From the NCBI GenBank assembly GCA_030698665.1, contig JAUYMI010000014.1:1-39665 (forward strand): 39,665 nucleotides of DNA, in the 5' to 3' direction. The DNA comes from a bacterium. GTDB taxonomy: Bacteria; Patescibacteriota; Minisyncoccia; Minisyncoccales; UBA10102. The translations under genes and the position numbers were made by a program. Positions 1-10,100 of this stretch are shown piece after piece (within the stretch, counting starts at the first letter, position 1; every line of letters begins with the position of its first letter). The notes below the pieces were generated by a model, which saw only the letters and a list, made by a program, of their open reading frames with translations, was not told the DNA's origin and did no database searches.

Positions 1-138
1 CGGCCAAAGGAACTTCCTCCAATGACCGCAGCTGAGCGCCGGATTGTTCACATGGAGCTTGATTCCAGGGAAGACGTGGCAACGGAGAGTATTGGTGAGG
101 GTCTTGAGCGCAAGGTGATCGTGAAGGTGCGGGAATAA
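1..138 (+). CDS. jag: Jag / R3H domain RNA-binding protein, C-terminal fragment (5' truncated by window edge)
   Basis: Frame 1 translation RPKELPPMTAAERRIVHMELDSREDVATESIGEGLERKVIVKVRE* matches the R3H signature (PM...ERR.IH..L.....V.TES.GEG..R.V). Confidence 0.8.
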   Translation, partial: RPKELPPMTAAERRIVHMELDSREDVATESIGEGLERKVIVKVRE

Positions 139-146
139 AAAGAGGA

Positions 147-170
147 CGCCACTGGGGAAGTGGCGTTTTG
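147..170 (+). terminator. Rho-independent terminator-like hairpin
   Basis: acgccact-gggga-agtggcg followed by ttttg, just after the jag stop. Confidence 0.7.
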
Positions 171-187
171 TTTGGCGGCTCGTTCTT

Positions 188-1030
188 CTACTTGGCGGCG
201 AAAATCCTGAGTGACCGAGCAACCTTGTCAACTTCTGACGCGTAGTGGCCAAGTCCGTTTATCTCAATGAGGTATCCGTTGACGACGACGAGGTAGATTG
301 GAGACTCGTCCCCGAGAACCTCCTCGCCGCGTTCAGCAATCACGAAACGAACAGCGGCGATTCCCGAAGGGAGCGTGACCCACTCTTCAGAAATCAGGCG
401 CCCGGAAAGCGTGCCCGAGCTAGCTGCCTTCTCCCACTGGCCTTTTATGGCCTTGGCCGCCGCCGATAAAGATGATTCAGGGGGGAGCGGTTCCCACTTG
501 GTATCAATTTTCGGACCAGGGAGAACTACTTGGTCTCTGGCAGAGCCCTCTCCCTCGTCGAACCCCATGAGCACCAGGAGGCCTTGGTCTTCAAACTCAG
601 TTACCTCCGCGAATGGCCAGTCCCCCGGGTAGTCCAGCTCAAACCCGACAGCATCGTTTCGATAGGTGCTTTTTTGCTTCCCGGGAGTCGGGGTGCTCGT
701 AGCGTTTGGCGTTGAAGTCGGAGATGATGTCGGATCCGGAGTTGCGGTTGCAACAACGGTCTCGGCAGGAGTGGCTTCCGCCCGGCTCTCAACAGGGGCC
801 GGACTGGGCGTGGTGGGCGCGGAGGTGGTCGGTGGAGACGCCAGAGCTTCCTCCCCTGGGGTTGCTAAAGACCCCTGTGTTTGTGGGGACTCAGACGCCT
901 GTTCCGAATCTCCCCTAGCGAGAAGGCCTAGGAGAACTCCCCCGAGCAGGAGAATGAGACCCACAAGAACGCCAATAAGGACCATGAGCCACCGAGGGGC
1001 AGCTCGACCCGAACCTGATTGTTGCTGCAC
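188..1030 (-). CDS. Membrane-anchored hypothetical protein: N-terminal TM, Thr/Pro/Ser-rich linker, C-terminal globular domain
   Basis: 280 aa ORF; TM WLMVLIGVLVGLILLLGGVLLGLLA, then STPTSTP-rich linker. Confidence 0.75.
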   Translation of the reverse strand: MQQQSGSGRAAPRWLMVLIGVLVGLILLLGGVLLGLLARGDSEQASESPQTQGSLATPGEEALASPPTTSAPTTPSPAPVESRAEATPAETVVATATPDPTSSPTSTPNATSTPTPGKQKSTYRNDAVGFELDYPGDWPFAEVTEFEDQGLLVLMGFDEGEGSARDQVVLPGPKIDTKWEPLPPESSLSAAAKAIKGQWEKAASSGTLSGRLISEEWVTLPSGIAAVRFVIAERGEEVLGDESPIYLVVVNGYLIEINGLGHYASEVDKVARSLRIFAAK

Positions 1031-1123
1031 GAGTAACCCCTTCCGTGGATGTGCGGCGCGCTTGGATAGTAGCTTCTAGTCTTTCAATATCAAAAACACC
1101 TTAGGTAAGCAAGCGCCCGAAGT

Positions 1124-1747
1124 TTAGAGCGCGGAGTTTATGATGGGAAGCAGTTCCTGGGGTGACAGAAAAAAGGATTCTGCCGTGTAGTACGCTGTTC
1201 GCTCGTCCACCTCTTGCGTTTTGAATACGACAAGGGAGTTTGCGACACCCACGCCCCTAAACACCCAGGCCTGCGCCTCTTCTCCATTTGCAAGCTGGAG
1301 CGTTTGGTCTGGGGGGCCGAAGCTTTCAGGGTAGAACGCCGTCATTACCCCTACTGAGAAGTGGTCCCGCTCGCTGTTTTCGTAGTGCGCGAGCGCCCCG
1401 CTTGTCAGCCCTTCTTCATCCCATGCGATAAGACGCACGAGTGCAAACCCCGAGGGAATGCTTGAGGGGTAAAGTATCGGGAAAGGAACCAGATCCTGGG
1501 CTTGAGCAAAGACTTCCTGGTATTGAGGGTCTATCGGCTCCAGTGGAGAAGTAATTTGCGCGACGAACGAGCCTTCTGCCCCTAGCTCTTCCCCCGCGTA
1601 CCTTGACTCTTTGATGATTTCCGGAAGCCCCACTTCTTCCTTAGCAGGAGCTTCCGGCTGCTCTCGGAAAAACAGCAGGTATACGACAACAAGGGAAAAG
1701 AGAACCGTTGCAGTAATGAGGAGGAATAAGAGAAGGTTTTTGTTCAT
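1124..1747 (-). CDS. Membrane-anchored hypothetical protein
   Basis: 207 aa ORF with N-terminal TM (LLLFLLITATVLFSLVVVYLLFF). Confidence 0.7.
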   Translation of the reverse strand: MNKNLLLFLLITATVLFSLVVVYLLFFREQPEAPAKEEVGLPEIIKESRYAGEELGAEGSFVAQITSPLEPIDPQYQEVFAQAQDLVPFPILYPSSIPSGFALVRLIAWDEEGLTSGALAHYENSERDHFSVGVMTAFYPESFGPPDQTLQLANGEEAQAWVFRGVGVANSLVVFKTQEVDERTAYYTAESFFLSPQELLPIINSAL

Positions 1748-1755
1748 GGTAGCTA

Positions 1756-2685
1756 TTATTGTATAGGAGTTACCGAAAATCCATTAGCACATGTTTGTGA
1801 GCCGCATACCCCCCATGCGGGCACGTTCGTGTTCTGTTGGAGACCGGAGCTTTTTGATATGACTTCGTAGTGCAAGTGGTATCCGGTTACCGCTCCAGAG
1901 TTGCCGACTATCCCTATGCGGTCTCCCCTTGAGATGTTGGGCTGGAGTCGGCTGACGAAAAAGAAGCTCATATGGGCGTACCGGGTTTTGTAAGTTCCGT
2001 GGTCTATAACCACGCTGGATCCGTATCCTCCGTCAGTTCCCACATACTCAATAACACCAGAGGCTGGCGCATAAATCGTTTTTCCTTTGTTGCCAGCTAT
2101 GTCAATCCCCGTGTGACACGGGCTGCTGCGGACCCCGCTTCGGTACAGAGCTTCATCAATACCAAAGGGGCTGGTTACAATTCCCTCCACTGGGCTTGCA
2201 AGAGGGTATCCCGACGCCCATGAGGAAGGGAACTGGTTTGCATCACAGGAAGCCGTGTTTGCCGCTACTCCAGAGCCTCCGCCCGGCAGTCTCACCACAT
2301 CAGGAATATTCGCCTCCGTGAGCTCCGGATTTCTCAGGATGGTGAGTTCTGGGTTGAGAATCTGAAGGATGATGAAAGAGCCCAGAACGAGGAGGAGACC
2401 CAGGAGCGCGCTCTGAATTCGGTCTTTGGCATCGGCTATCCTGCCCGGACTCCCCGCAGAAGAGAGCCAGGAGATGCCTCCCCAGACAAGCATAGCAAAG
2501 GCCGCAAATCCCGAGATTCCCACGATGAAGTAGTAGAACCAGGCGACAACATCGTTGAGTTGTTGGTTCTGGTTCAAGTCAAATCCTCCAAACGCAGGAT
2601 ACTCCAGATTCAGCTTGATCTGCGCGTGCGCCAGTACGGGGAGCAGGAGAAGAGCGACGAGGAGAATAAATGATATCTTCTTCAT
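1756..2685 (-). CDS. VirB2/pilin-like two-TM domain fused to M23 (LytM-type) metallopeptidase
   Basis: Signal peptide + TM pair at N-term; C-term has HTGIDIAG and HLHYEV (HxxxD and HxH zinc motifs) and M23-type segments. Confidence 0.8.
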   Translation of the reverse strand: MKKISFILLVALLLLPVLAHAQIKLNLEYPAFGGFDLNQNQQLNDVVAWFYYFIVGISGFAAFAMLVWGGISWLSSAGSPGRIADAKDRIQSALLGLLLVLGSFIILQILNPELTILRNPELTEANIPDVVRLPGGGSGVAANTASCDANQFPSSWASGYPLASPVEGIVTSPFGIDEALYRSGVRSSPCHTGIDIAGNKGKTIYAPASGVIEYVGTDGGYGSSVVIDHGTYKTRYAHMSFFFVSRLQPNISRGDRIGIVGNSGAVTGYHLHYEVISKSSGLQQNTNVPAWGVCGSQTCANGFSVTPIQ

Positions 2686-2704
2686 TTCTTTATACTACCA
2701 TCTT

Positions 2705-3124
2705 TTAGGCGGCCTGCGGAAGTGGTTCTTGCTCCTCTTGTTGAGGTTCAGGCTCTTTTCCACTGTCTCTCAGCGTGCTAACCACCGCAAGGAGCCAGAA
2801 GGGAAAGAGGTTCAGAATAGGGATGAGCTCCGCTATGAACACGAGAACGCCTCGTCTCAATGCTCTCATAGCAAGCTTTTTTGAGGCCCTCTTTGCTACC
2901 CTCCGTTCTCCGCTCCTAATCTGCTGAACCTGAGATTTTGCCTGACTTAGGTTGCCGGCCTTCCATACCATCCAGAGAATGATGGGGGCGCCGATGATGA
3001 GGCTCACAACCGTTCCGATTTCTAGGACGTAGTCCAAAATATCAATGAGGAGGGCAAAGGGCAGGGCGAAGATGAGTACGTCAGGGTCAAGGATGCTGGC
3101 TCCCTTTTGGGTTTCCTCAGGCAT
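2705..3124 (-). CDS. Conserved hypothetical membrane protein of the T4SS-like locus
   Basis: 139 aa ORF with several hydrophobic segments, overlaps the VirB4 ORF end by 8 nt. Confidence 0.65.
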   Translation of the reverse strand: MPEETQKGASILDPDVLIFALPFALLIDILDYVLEIGTVVSLIIGAPIILWMVWKAGNLSQAKSQVQQIRSGERRVAKRASKKLAMRALRRGVLVFIAELIPILNLFPFWLLAVVSTLRDSGKEPEPQQEEQEPLPQAA

Positions 3125-4919
3125 CTTCTTTTTGTTCGCTTGCAGTTCTTCTGCGCTCCAGGAGTTCTTTGGGCGAGCTTGTCACGATCTCGTGTTCCAT
3201 GGGAGAGGCGACCACCTTAATGGCTACGTGCTTTTGCCCGGCAAAGAAGATGCCTTCTCCAATGTCGGTCTCCAAGAGGAGGGAGCGTTCCTCGGTCGTC
3301 AGGTTAAAGGCCTTCTGTACGATGTCTATGGTCGCCGGGCTCTGCTTCATAAGCAGCTGAATGGAGGAGTTGGTGATGATGGGTTTTCCATACTCTGATT
3401 TCATAAAGTCCCCTACGTCCTGAGTGATGGTGGTAACGCCGAGGTAGTACTTGCGCGATCTCTTTGCCATGCCAAAGAGGAACGAGGCGCCATCCTCCGT
3501 CTTCATGATCCACCAGGCCTCGTCCACCACGAGAATGCGCTTTTTAAGTTCAGAGCGCACGGCGCTCCAGATGTATCGCATGATGACGAACATGGCGATG
3601 GGGCGCAGGGACTCTTCCATGTCCCTGATGCCAAAAGCCACCACGTTTTTATCTAAGGTCAAGTTTGACTTTTGGTTAAAGAAGTTGGCGTAGGTCCCCT
3701 TCGTGAACTTCTGGAGGCGCCGGACCAAAGAGTCGGCTCCCTCCATGCCGAGCAGAACTTCCTCAAGGTCACTCATAATGGGAATGTTCTGGCTCCAGAG
3801 TTTTGGGTCGGAGCTTGCCGTAATATCCTTTGCCGCGTAGGTTTCATTGAGCGCCCGGTCCATGACGGCATCCTCCTCCGGGGTCAATCCCCCAAGCATG
3901 ATGCGCATGAGTCCCACCAGGTTGATGACGTTGGATCTCAGAACGTCGTCTGGCTTCTCGTCCTCTCTGGGGGCCGGGAGGTCAAAGGGGTTGATGTGAT
4001 TGTCTGATCCCAGGGAGATGTCAAAGAAGGCGCCGCCCACCCCTTCAACCAATGGCTTGTACTCGTTTTCGGGGTCTAAGATAATGACGTCTATCCCGGT
4101 CATGAGAGAGCGGATGACCTGGAGTTTGACGTAGTATGACTTCCCGGATCCCGACTTTGCGAATACCACCTCATTGGCGTTTTCCAACGAGAACCTGTCA
4201 AAGAGAATAAGAGAGTTGTTGTGCCGGTTGATGCCATAGAGGATTCCCTCAGAAGAGGAGAGGTCAAAGGAGACGAAGGGGAACATGGAAGACAGGGGCC
4301 CCGTGTTGAGGGAGGTGTGAATGGAGAGAAGGTCTTTGCCGTAGGGGAGGGCGGAGTTGAACCCCTCTTTCTGCTGGTAGGTTGCGGGCTTTACATAGAT
4401 GAGGCGGGATTCAAAGATGGAGCGGAGGGTTGTTTCAATCTGGCGGAGTTCTTCCTGGCTTTCGCCGTACACGGTGATGTACAAGCCAAAGCGGAACATC
4501 TTCTCTTGCGCCGTCTGGAGGCGGTCACGGAGCCCCTCTAAGTCCCGGTACGCCGTTTCAAGCTCAGGGTCCCGGACCAGCCCCTTGCCCTCACGTTCCA
4601 TAATCTCTGACTGTACCTCCGTTACCCTGCGCCTGAGCTGCTTGAGCGTGATTCCAGTGTCCACGGGATGCACGAACATGGCAATGTCCATTGGCACGTC
4701 CAGGTTGACGACAGAGGAGAGCCAGGCGGACACCAAGTACCTCGGGTATGAAAAGACAAAGAAGGACTTGGCCAGGCGTCCTGAAAGATCAAGGTACTCA
4801 GTGTCAATGCGAACGGAGGCAGGAGCAATGATGTCTTTGGCAGTGGTAACCTCGCGCTCAAAAACCTTGTTCTGCCCCTGCTGCTTTTGCTTGCTGAAGA
4901 TTTTGGAGAGCGGATTCAT
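3117..4919 (-). CDS. VirB4/TraC-family conjugation-type ATPase
   Basis: Walker A FAKSGSGKSYYVK, ILDPENEY, Walker B RILVVDEAWWIM. Confidence 0.92.
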   Translation of the reverse strand: MNPLSKIFSKQKQQGQNKVFEREVTTAKDIIAPASVRIDTEYLDLSGRLAKSFFVFSYPRYLVSAWLSSVVNLDVPMDIAMFVHPVDTGITLKQLRRRVTEVQSEIMEREGKGLVRDPELETAYRDLEGLRDRLQTAQEKMFRFGLYITVYGESQEELRQIETTLRSIFESRLIYVKPATYQQKEGFNSALPYGKDLLSIHTSLNTGPLSSMFPFVSFDLSSSEGILYGINRHNNSLILFDRFSLENANEVVFAKSGSGKSYYVKLQVIRSLMTGIDVIILDPENEYKPLVEGVGGAFFDISLGSDNHINPFDLPAPREDEKPDDVLRSNVINLVGLMRIMLGGLTPEEDAVMDRALNETYAAKDITASSDPKLWSQNIPIMSDLEEVLLGMEGADSLVRRLQKFTKGTYANFFNQKSNLTLDKNVVAFGIRDMEESLRPIAMFVIMRYIWSAVRSELKKRILVVDEAWWIMKTEDGASFLFGMAKRSRKYYLGVTTITQDVGDFMKSEYGKPIITNSSIQLLMKQSPATIDIVQKAFNLTTEERSLLLETDIGEGIFFAGQKHVAIKVVASPMEHEIVTSSPKELLERRRTASEQKEDA

Positions 4920-5563
4920 TTTAAAATCTCAGGAGGTATCTCAGGATAGTACCCGACCTCGGCCTCAGCTGGGTGATGCCAGCTCCACAAGAGTTCAATT
5001 AAATCCTCTGTGTTGAGCGCTGCTACCGTGAGTCCCACCCTACGAAGTCCCAGGGCAACAAACTCCATTCTCTGCCAGAGTTGGTTTTTCATGCGCGCGA
5101 ACTCCTGATCGGAGAGCGCCCCTACGAGCTTTGGGCTTCGGCTTAGAATGTTTCCCTGAGTTGCCTCAGCCCTCGTTTCAAGACGGGAGAAGGGCACAAC
5201 GATAAAGAAGTTTTTTGCCATGATGCTTCCTCCGCCAATAAGCTTTTCAATAAAGGCGCGGTAATCTGCTGTTTGTTGTTTGAGAAGTTCATTCTCTTGC
5301 CGCTGTTCCAGGGTCTTTAGGTTGTCTAAGTATCCGGTGATGTTGAGGCGCCGTGACTGCAGCACAATCTGCAGGGGAAAGTCCAGGGAGTTTAAGAAGT
5401 TCTGGAACTGGAAAATGGTTGCATCCTGTTCTTCCTGGGACTTGAGGGCGAAGTTCTGGGAAGAAGCCAGCATTACTCCCCGGATGCTCTTGTCTCGCAT
5501 AACAAGGGCTGCGTCCCGAATCTCTTCAACCTCTAAGAATTGTTGTGTGGATGCTTCAGCCAT
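4916..5563 (-). CDS. T4SS-associated protein resembling the TraC N-terminal domain
   Basis: 215 aa ORF overlapping the virB4 start; sequence style and position typical of PrgI-TraC-VirB4 modules. Confidence 0.6.
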   Translation of the reverse strand: MAEASTQQFLEVEEIRDAALVMRDKSIRGVMLASSQNFALKSQEEQDATIFQFQNFLNSLDFPLQIVLQSRRLNITGYLDNLKTLEQRQENELLKQQTADYRAFIEKLIGGGSIMAKNFFIVVPFSRLETRAEATQGNILSRSPKLVGALSDQEFARMKNQLWQRMEFVALGLRRVGLTVAALNTEDLIELLWSWHHPAEAEVGYYPEIPPEILK

Positions 5564-5565
5564 TT

Positions 5566-5970
5566 CTATCTCGTCTCAACTCTCAGTGCCAGGTTCTTTA
5601 TTCTTCCCTTTCCATCGCTCTTGACTCGGGTTACCACGGGAGCTTTTTTCTCTTGCACGAAGGTTGTGGGTCGGACCACTCGTAGGGTCCGCATCTCCCG
5701 TCTCCAGATGTATGTTTTCGCTCCAACGCTGAAGCTAAAGAGATTCAGTACCACGGTTGGCAGAGAGCGTCCGCTCACCCTCACGAAGGCCAGAGCAGAT
5801 CCGCTCCCGATACAGAGAATCCCCAGAACGAGAGCTAGGAAGAATGGGAGAGTGAAGTAGAAAAAGAGGGATGCCGCTACTCCGACGCCAACGTACACGA
5901 ACTGAATGAAGGTAAGGGGGCCTACGATCTTTGACTCACGCTCTATGAATTGGGGAAGTTCAAACTGCAT
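5566..5970 (-). CDS. PrgI-family protein
   Basis: MQFELPQFIERESKIVGPLTFIQF then two TMs; position next to TraC/VirB4. Confidence 0.75.
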   Translation of the reverse strand: MQFELPQFIERESKIVGPLTFIQFVYVGVGVAASLFFYFTLPFFLALVLGILCIGSGSALAFVRVSGRSLPTVVLNLFSFSVGAKTYIWRREMRTLRVVRPTTFVQEKKAPVVTRVKSDGKGRIKNLALRVETR

Positions 5971-6422
5971 TACTCAATGGTCTCTCTATAACTATCGGGT
6001 CCCTTATGCTCCTCAAGCGCCTCTTTTGGGGCTGCCTCTTTTGCCTGCTCAATGCGTGTTTTTGCTTCCCCTTCTTCTGTCTCGGGTTTTTTGGCAGCAG
6101 GCATTTCGTGAAGCTGTTCCAACGCTGCCTTCACGGGATAGAAGACAAAGCGGTTGATCTGGCGAGCAATCTCCTTGGCAGCAGGCTCCTCAATGCCCAG
6201 CGCATACACTTCTTGTTGGAATTCTTCTGGAGTCATGAGGCCCATGAGAACGTATCCTGTGCCTTTAGAGATTGCGTTTCCGCGCTCGTCCATAACGTCA
6301 AAGGCCTCACAAGCGCCCTGAACAACCTCTGCTGTTTCGAGCGAAAAGAGAGCATCTTTGAGCTCATCTGAAAGGCCCTCAATCGCCTGGTCTATTTGAT
6401 TTTGCGTATATTCCTTTGGCAT
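5970..6422 (-). CDS. Hypothetical protein at head of the T4SS-like gene set
   Basis: 150 aa ORF abutting the PrgI-like ORF. Confidence 0.6.
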   Translation of the reverse strand: MPKEYTQNQIDQAIEGLSDELKDALFSLETAEVVQGACEAFDVMDERGNAISKGTGYVLMGLMTPEEFQQEVYALGIEEPAAKEIARQINRFVFYPVKAALEQLHEMPAAKKPETEEGEAKTRIEQAKEAAPKEALEEHKGPDSYRETIE

Positions 6423-6432
6423 GGAAGGGCTA

Positions 6433-6461
6433 TTGACAATTTAGAATTTATGATGTATAAT
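6433..6461 (+). promoter_or_regulatory. Sigma70-type promoter
   Basis: TTGACA (6433-6438) - 17 nt - TATAAT (6456-6461). Confidence 0.8.
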
Positions 6462-6531
6462 GCTATTGTTACAGAGTGGATAGAGATTCTATTCTGGAGC
6501 ACCCACCAGTAAAGGAACGAGGAGGATCAAC

Positions 6532-7026
6532 GTGGACTTTTTTGGGCCAATCAGCATTCTGGCCATCGTCGCGGTCCTGGGCATCACCCTGTGGAGGTAC
6601 CTGGCTCCTCGTTTGAGAAGCCGGCGTCAGGACAACCAGGATGACTGCGACACTTCGGGTCTCGAGGACCGCTTGCGTGCGGCCCGCGAGATCGCGGCCC
6701 CGTTTCGGCCCCGCCCGCCGGTAGCGCCGACGACCAGCGCCAGAGGTCATGGGCCGCTTGCGTTCCGGGTTCCCGAGATTCCCGAAGGCGTCTCGGACGA
6801 TGAGATCCGGGACCTCAACGGATTCGCGGAAGCCGTGGTCTGTGCCGAGGAGCACGCAGCGCTTACCGCTCAGATTGCCCGCGAGGCGGTCCGTGGCGGT
6901 GAGGCTATCGTGGCCTCACGCGATCGTGCAGTCGGGCACAACGTCGTCACCGAGGAACGGCACGGGCATCTTCACGAGATGTTCGCTCCCGAGGGCGAGC
7001 CTGAGCCCGTAGCGACGACGGCCTAG
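6532..7026 (+). CDS. GC-rich hypothetical single-TM protein, GTG start
   Basis: 164 aa ORF; consensus promoter upstream and aaaggaacgaggagg SD 6 nt before GTG; N-terminal TM. Confidence 0.7.
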   Translation: MDFFGPISILAIVAVLGITLWRYLAPRLRSRRQDNQDDCDTSGLEDRLRAAREIAAPFRPRPPVAPTTSARGHGPLAFRVPEIPEGVSDDEIRDLNGFAEAVVCAEEHAALTAQIAREAVRGGEAIVASRDRAVGHNVVTEERHGHLHEMFAPEGEPEPVATTA

Positions 7027-7175
7027 TCCATCTAGTAAGGGAAGGGGGAAACTCCTTCTTCATCCAGGGGAGAGCGTGTGGCGAGAAGGATATCTTATCC
7101 CGATCGCCGCCGCCCTCCCCTGTTCTATTTTAAGGTGCTTGTTTTTGTTCTCTGCAACTCATCCGGATTTCCATG

Positions 7176-10100
7176 CTACTCTCGTGAAAAATCATTTGCT
7201 CTTCCCCATGCTTGCTGGGGAGTCATGTTGGCGATTTCATCGTTCGTGATTCCGCGGGCATTTAGGTACTGGCGTAGTCTCTGCGTAGTTTGACTCGGGA
7301 CTCCCTTCCCACCCTCAAGGTCAGTTAAGCCCTTGATGAGCCAAGTGGGAGTTCCAGAGCGTCTTTGTGTGGGTCTCAGAGCGGCTGAGGAAGCTGGCGG
7401 AGAAGATTGAGGGGGTGGAGAGGGAGCTGTGCTTGAAGGGGGCGGTGTTGCGCTTGCCGCTGATCCGCCACCAGAGCCTGAGGGGGGAGGCGTTGCTGTT
7501 CCTGACCCGCCACCCGTCCCCGGTTGAGGCCTTCTTGGGGTTGGCGGGGCCGTTGGCGGCGTTCCTCCGGAGGGAGGATTCGGGGGCCGTCTTCTTGTTG
7601 TGGTTCCGCCTCCCTGGTTTCTCGCGGCGCTTACCTCTTGTTCCCACCGGCTTCTGCTTTGGCGGATTTCGTCTACTCTTCTTCGGGCCCTCAGAATCTC
7701 TTCTGGGCTCATCTTCATGACCCTCAACTTCGCCACCGCTTCCATTGCAAGTGCCTCATCCTGTTCTGCGGCTTTCAGGTTTTCTTCAATGATCTGAGTG
7801 GTTGTTTTTTGTGGAACTTCAGAGCGCGACTCCTTTATTCCCTTCCACGCCTTTATTTCTTCAGCGACCCGCTGTTGGTCGCGCCCAAGCGATTCGCGCA
7901 GCTGGGCGAGAGTTTTCTCGGACTCCTGTTTTCTCTGCTGGAGTTCCTGAAGACCACTTCGTATCTCTGCAACCCGCTGATTGGAAGAGGGTAGGCTGCT
8001 AAGCCCCTGAAGCTCGGCGGTGATTTGCCGCTCATTGGTTGAAAGGTTTGCGATCCCTTTCTCCAGGATGCCAATAGTAGAGCCCTTTGCTCGGATTCTC
8101 GTCCGGTCCTCCAGTATTAGGTTTTCAAACGTACGTAGAGCAGGGGATTGGTTTTCTTGCTCTTTTCTGAGTTTCTGAATATCTGTCCTAATCTCCTTTA
8201 CGCTTTTCCTTGCTCGGGCTCCGGGCTGGTAGAGCATTCCTCCTCCGGGGATAGAAACTCCGGTTTCCCTGCTGACTCTCGCTCTCACTCCTCCTCCTGC
8301 TCTTGGCCCGAGGGCTGTTGCTTGAGCTTCAAGGTCGGCTATCTGGACGGTGAGGGGTTGATCCTCTAGCGATTGCGGTTCTGCCTTTCTTAGGGTGCTC
8401 TGGAAGCGCCTGATACTTTCCTGGTATTCTTTTCTTCTGGCAAAGAATGTGGTGTCGTCAGCCTTCCCAAGCCTCCTGCTACTCGTGAGGCGATTGAGGT
8501 TTGCCTTCGTTATTTCCATAGCTTCCCTGAGCTGGTCTGGAGACATGGATCTGATGTTCAGCTCAGTTTCAATCTTGGTAATCTCCCTTTCCGCTGAATT
8601 CTTGATGCCTTGGTCTCCTCTCGTAAGCTGGCCCTTTGGGTTCGCTCGTCTGCGCTCCTCCACCTCAGCGAGTGCCACTTTATGTTCTTCCTGGGACTTC
8701 TCCAAATCAGCCATGCTTTTTCCCGAAAGCTGATGATCATTAATGAATGCGTTTACCTTTGCCCTTGTGTCGAGCCCTCCGATTCCGCGGATTCCGATTG
8801 ACTGAGCCGCTGGGCTCATAGACCAAACAAGGACATCTTCTGCGTTCTTTTTGATGAACCATTCTGGATCCATAGCATCAATGTGGCTGCCAATCTTCAG
8901 CCGCACATCCCGATCAGGTATTCGAGCAATTGCCGGCATGAGGGTGTTCCCCTGAGTTTCTATGAGGGCCTCAAAGGCCCGGGCGCCTTTTTCGGTCGTG
9001 GGGTCAAGACTTCTCGGGTCAATGAGTTTACTTGAGACATCCTGCGGGAGCACCTTCTCCCTGATAGAATTTTGATGTTCTGCACTTACCCCAAGCCAGT
9101 TTTGCTCAGTGATTTTTCCGTTCTCGTCTACCTCGTCGAAGACATCGTCTATAAACATCTTTTCCATGTGGCGTCGGTATGGGGTGCCTCTTTGCTTTAC
9201 GGCATCGTATACTCGTCTCATATTGTCCTGTTGGAGTTTGCCGCCGGGTTTCAGTTCATCATGAAGGTCGTCAGTATCCCCATTGTCTCCTATTGCCATC
9301 ATGCGGCCGATCACAGTGTTCATATTAGCAACCCTCCCTTTTCCAAGCTCAGTCGCCATGTCGTTGATGTTGTCTAAGGCGGCAACATTTTTCCCGTCGC
9401 TTCTGGCTTTTGATATTTCTGTGTCGTCTTTGGTGCGAGTAGCGCTTGAGATCTGTCCCAGTCCGAGCCCATATCCGGCAGCAGCAAGCTTGGCTGCCCC
9501 AAACAATCCCCTCTGTGCATATCCCCGGACAAAGCCAAGCTGTCCCGTCCCCATTTTTTCTGCAGCCAAGCCCTGTCTTTGAGCCGCCCATCCCCGTATG
9601 GCTTTCGCCCTATCTTCAAGCGGTTGGCCAACTCTTCTCCATAGCCCGGTTCCAGCCGCCAAGCCGAGTCCAATCCCAGCCTTTTTACCGAAGTTTATGA
9701 CTCCCTGAGCTCCGGCCGGGGCCAGAGTTAAGCTGAGCCCGATACCAACAGCCATCATGACGAGCACGACAAAGGGCCCGATGAGGCTGATGATGATTCC
9801 GGTCAATGCCGTACTTGCAGCCTGGGTTATATCGTTTATGTCTGTAACGGGAGCAAACTCAAAGAGACCACTGATGTTTGTCATCTTCTCTGCGACCCTG
9901 CTTGAGATATAGAGGAAGAAAGAAATAGGAACTCCGATGATCGACCACTGAATGAGGTTTTTCCACCATTGACCCCAGAATTGTTTGGTTGCGGGGAATA
10001 CATAAGCAACAAAAGCAAGCGGAGCCAGCATCGCAAGGATCCAGAGAACGATGATTCGTGCAAAGAAGAGGAACATTACGATGAAAAGCACTAGGGCGAG

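Noticed and set aside
4399-5016. 205-aa plus-strand ORF opposite virB4
   Set aside because: Antisense to a strongly supported ATPase; low-complexity Ser/Arg composition typical of shadow frames.
7078-7293. 71-aa plus-strand ORF after the GC-rich gene
   Set aside because: Extends over the 3' end of the TrbL-like gene; no SD or domain evidence.
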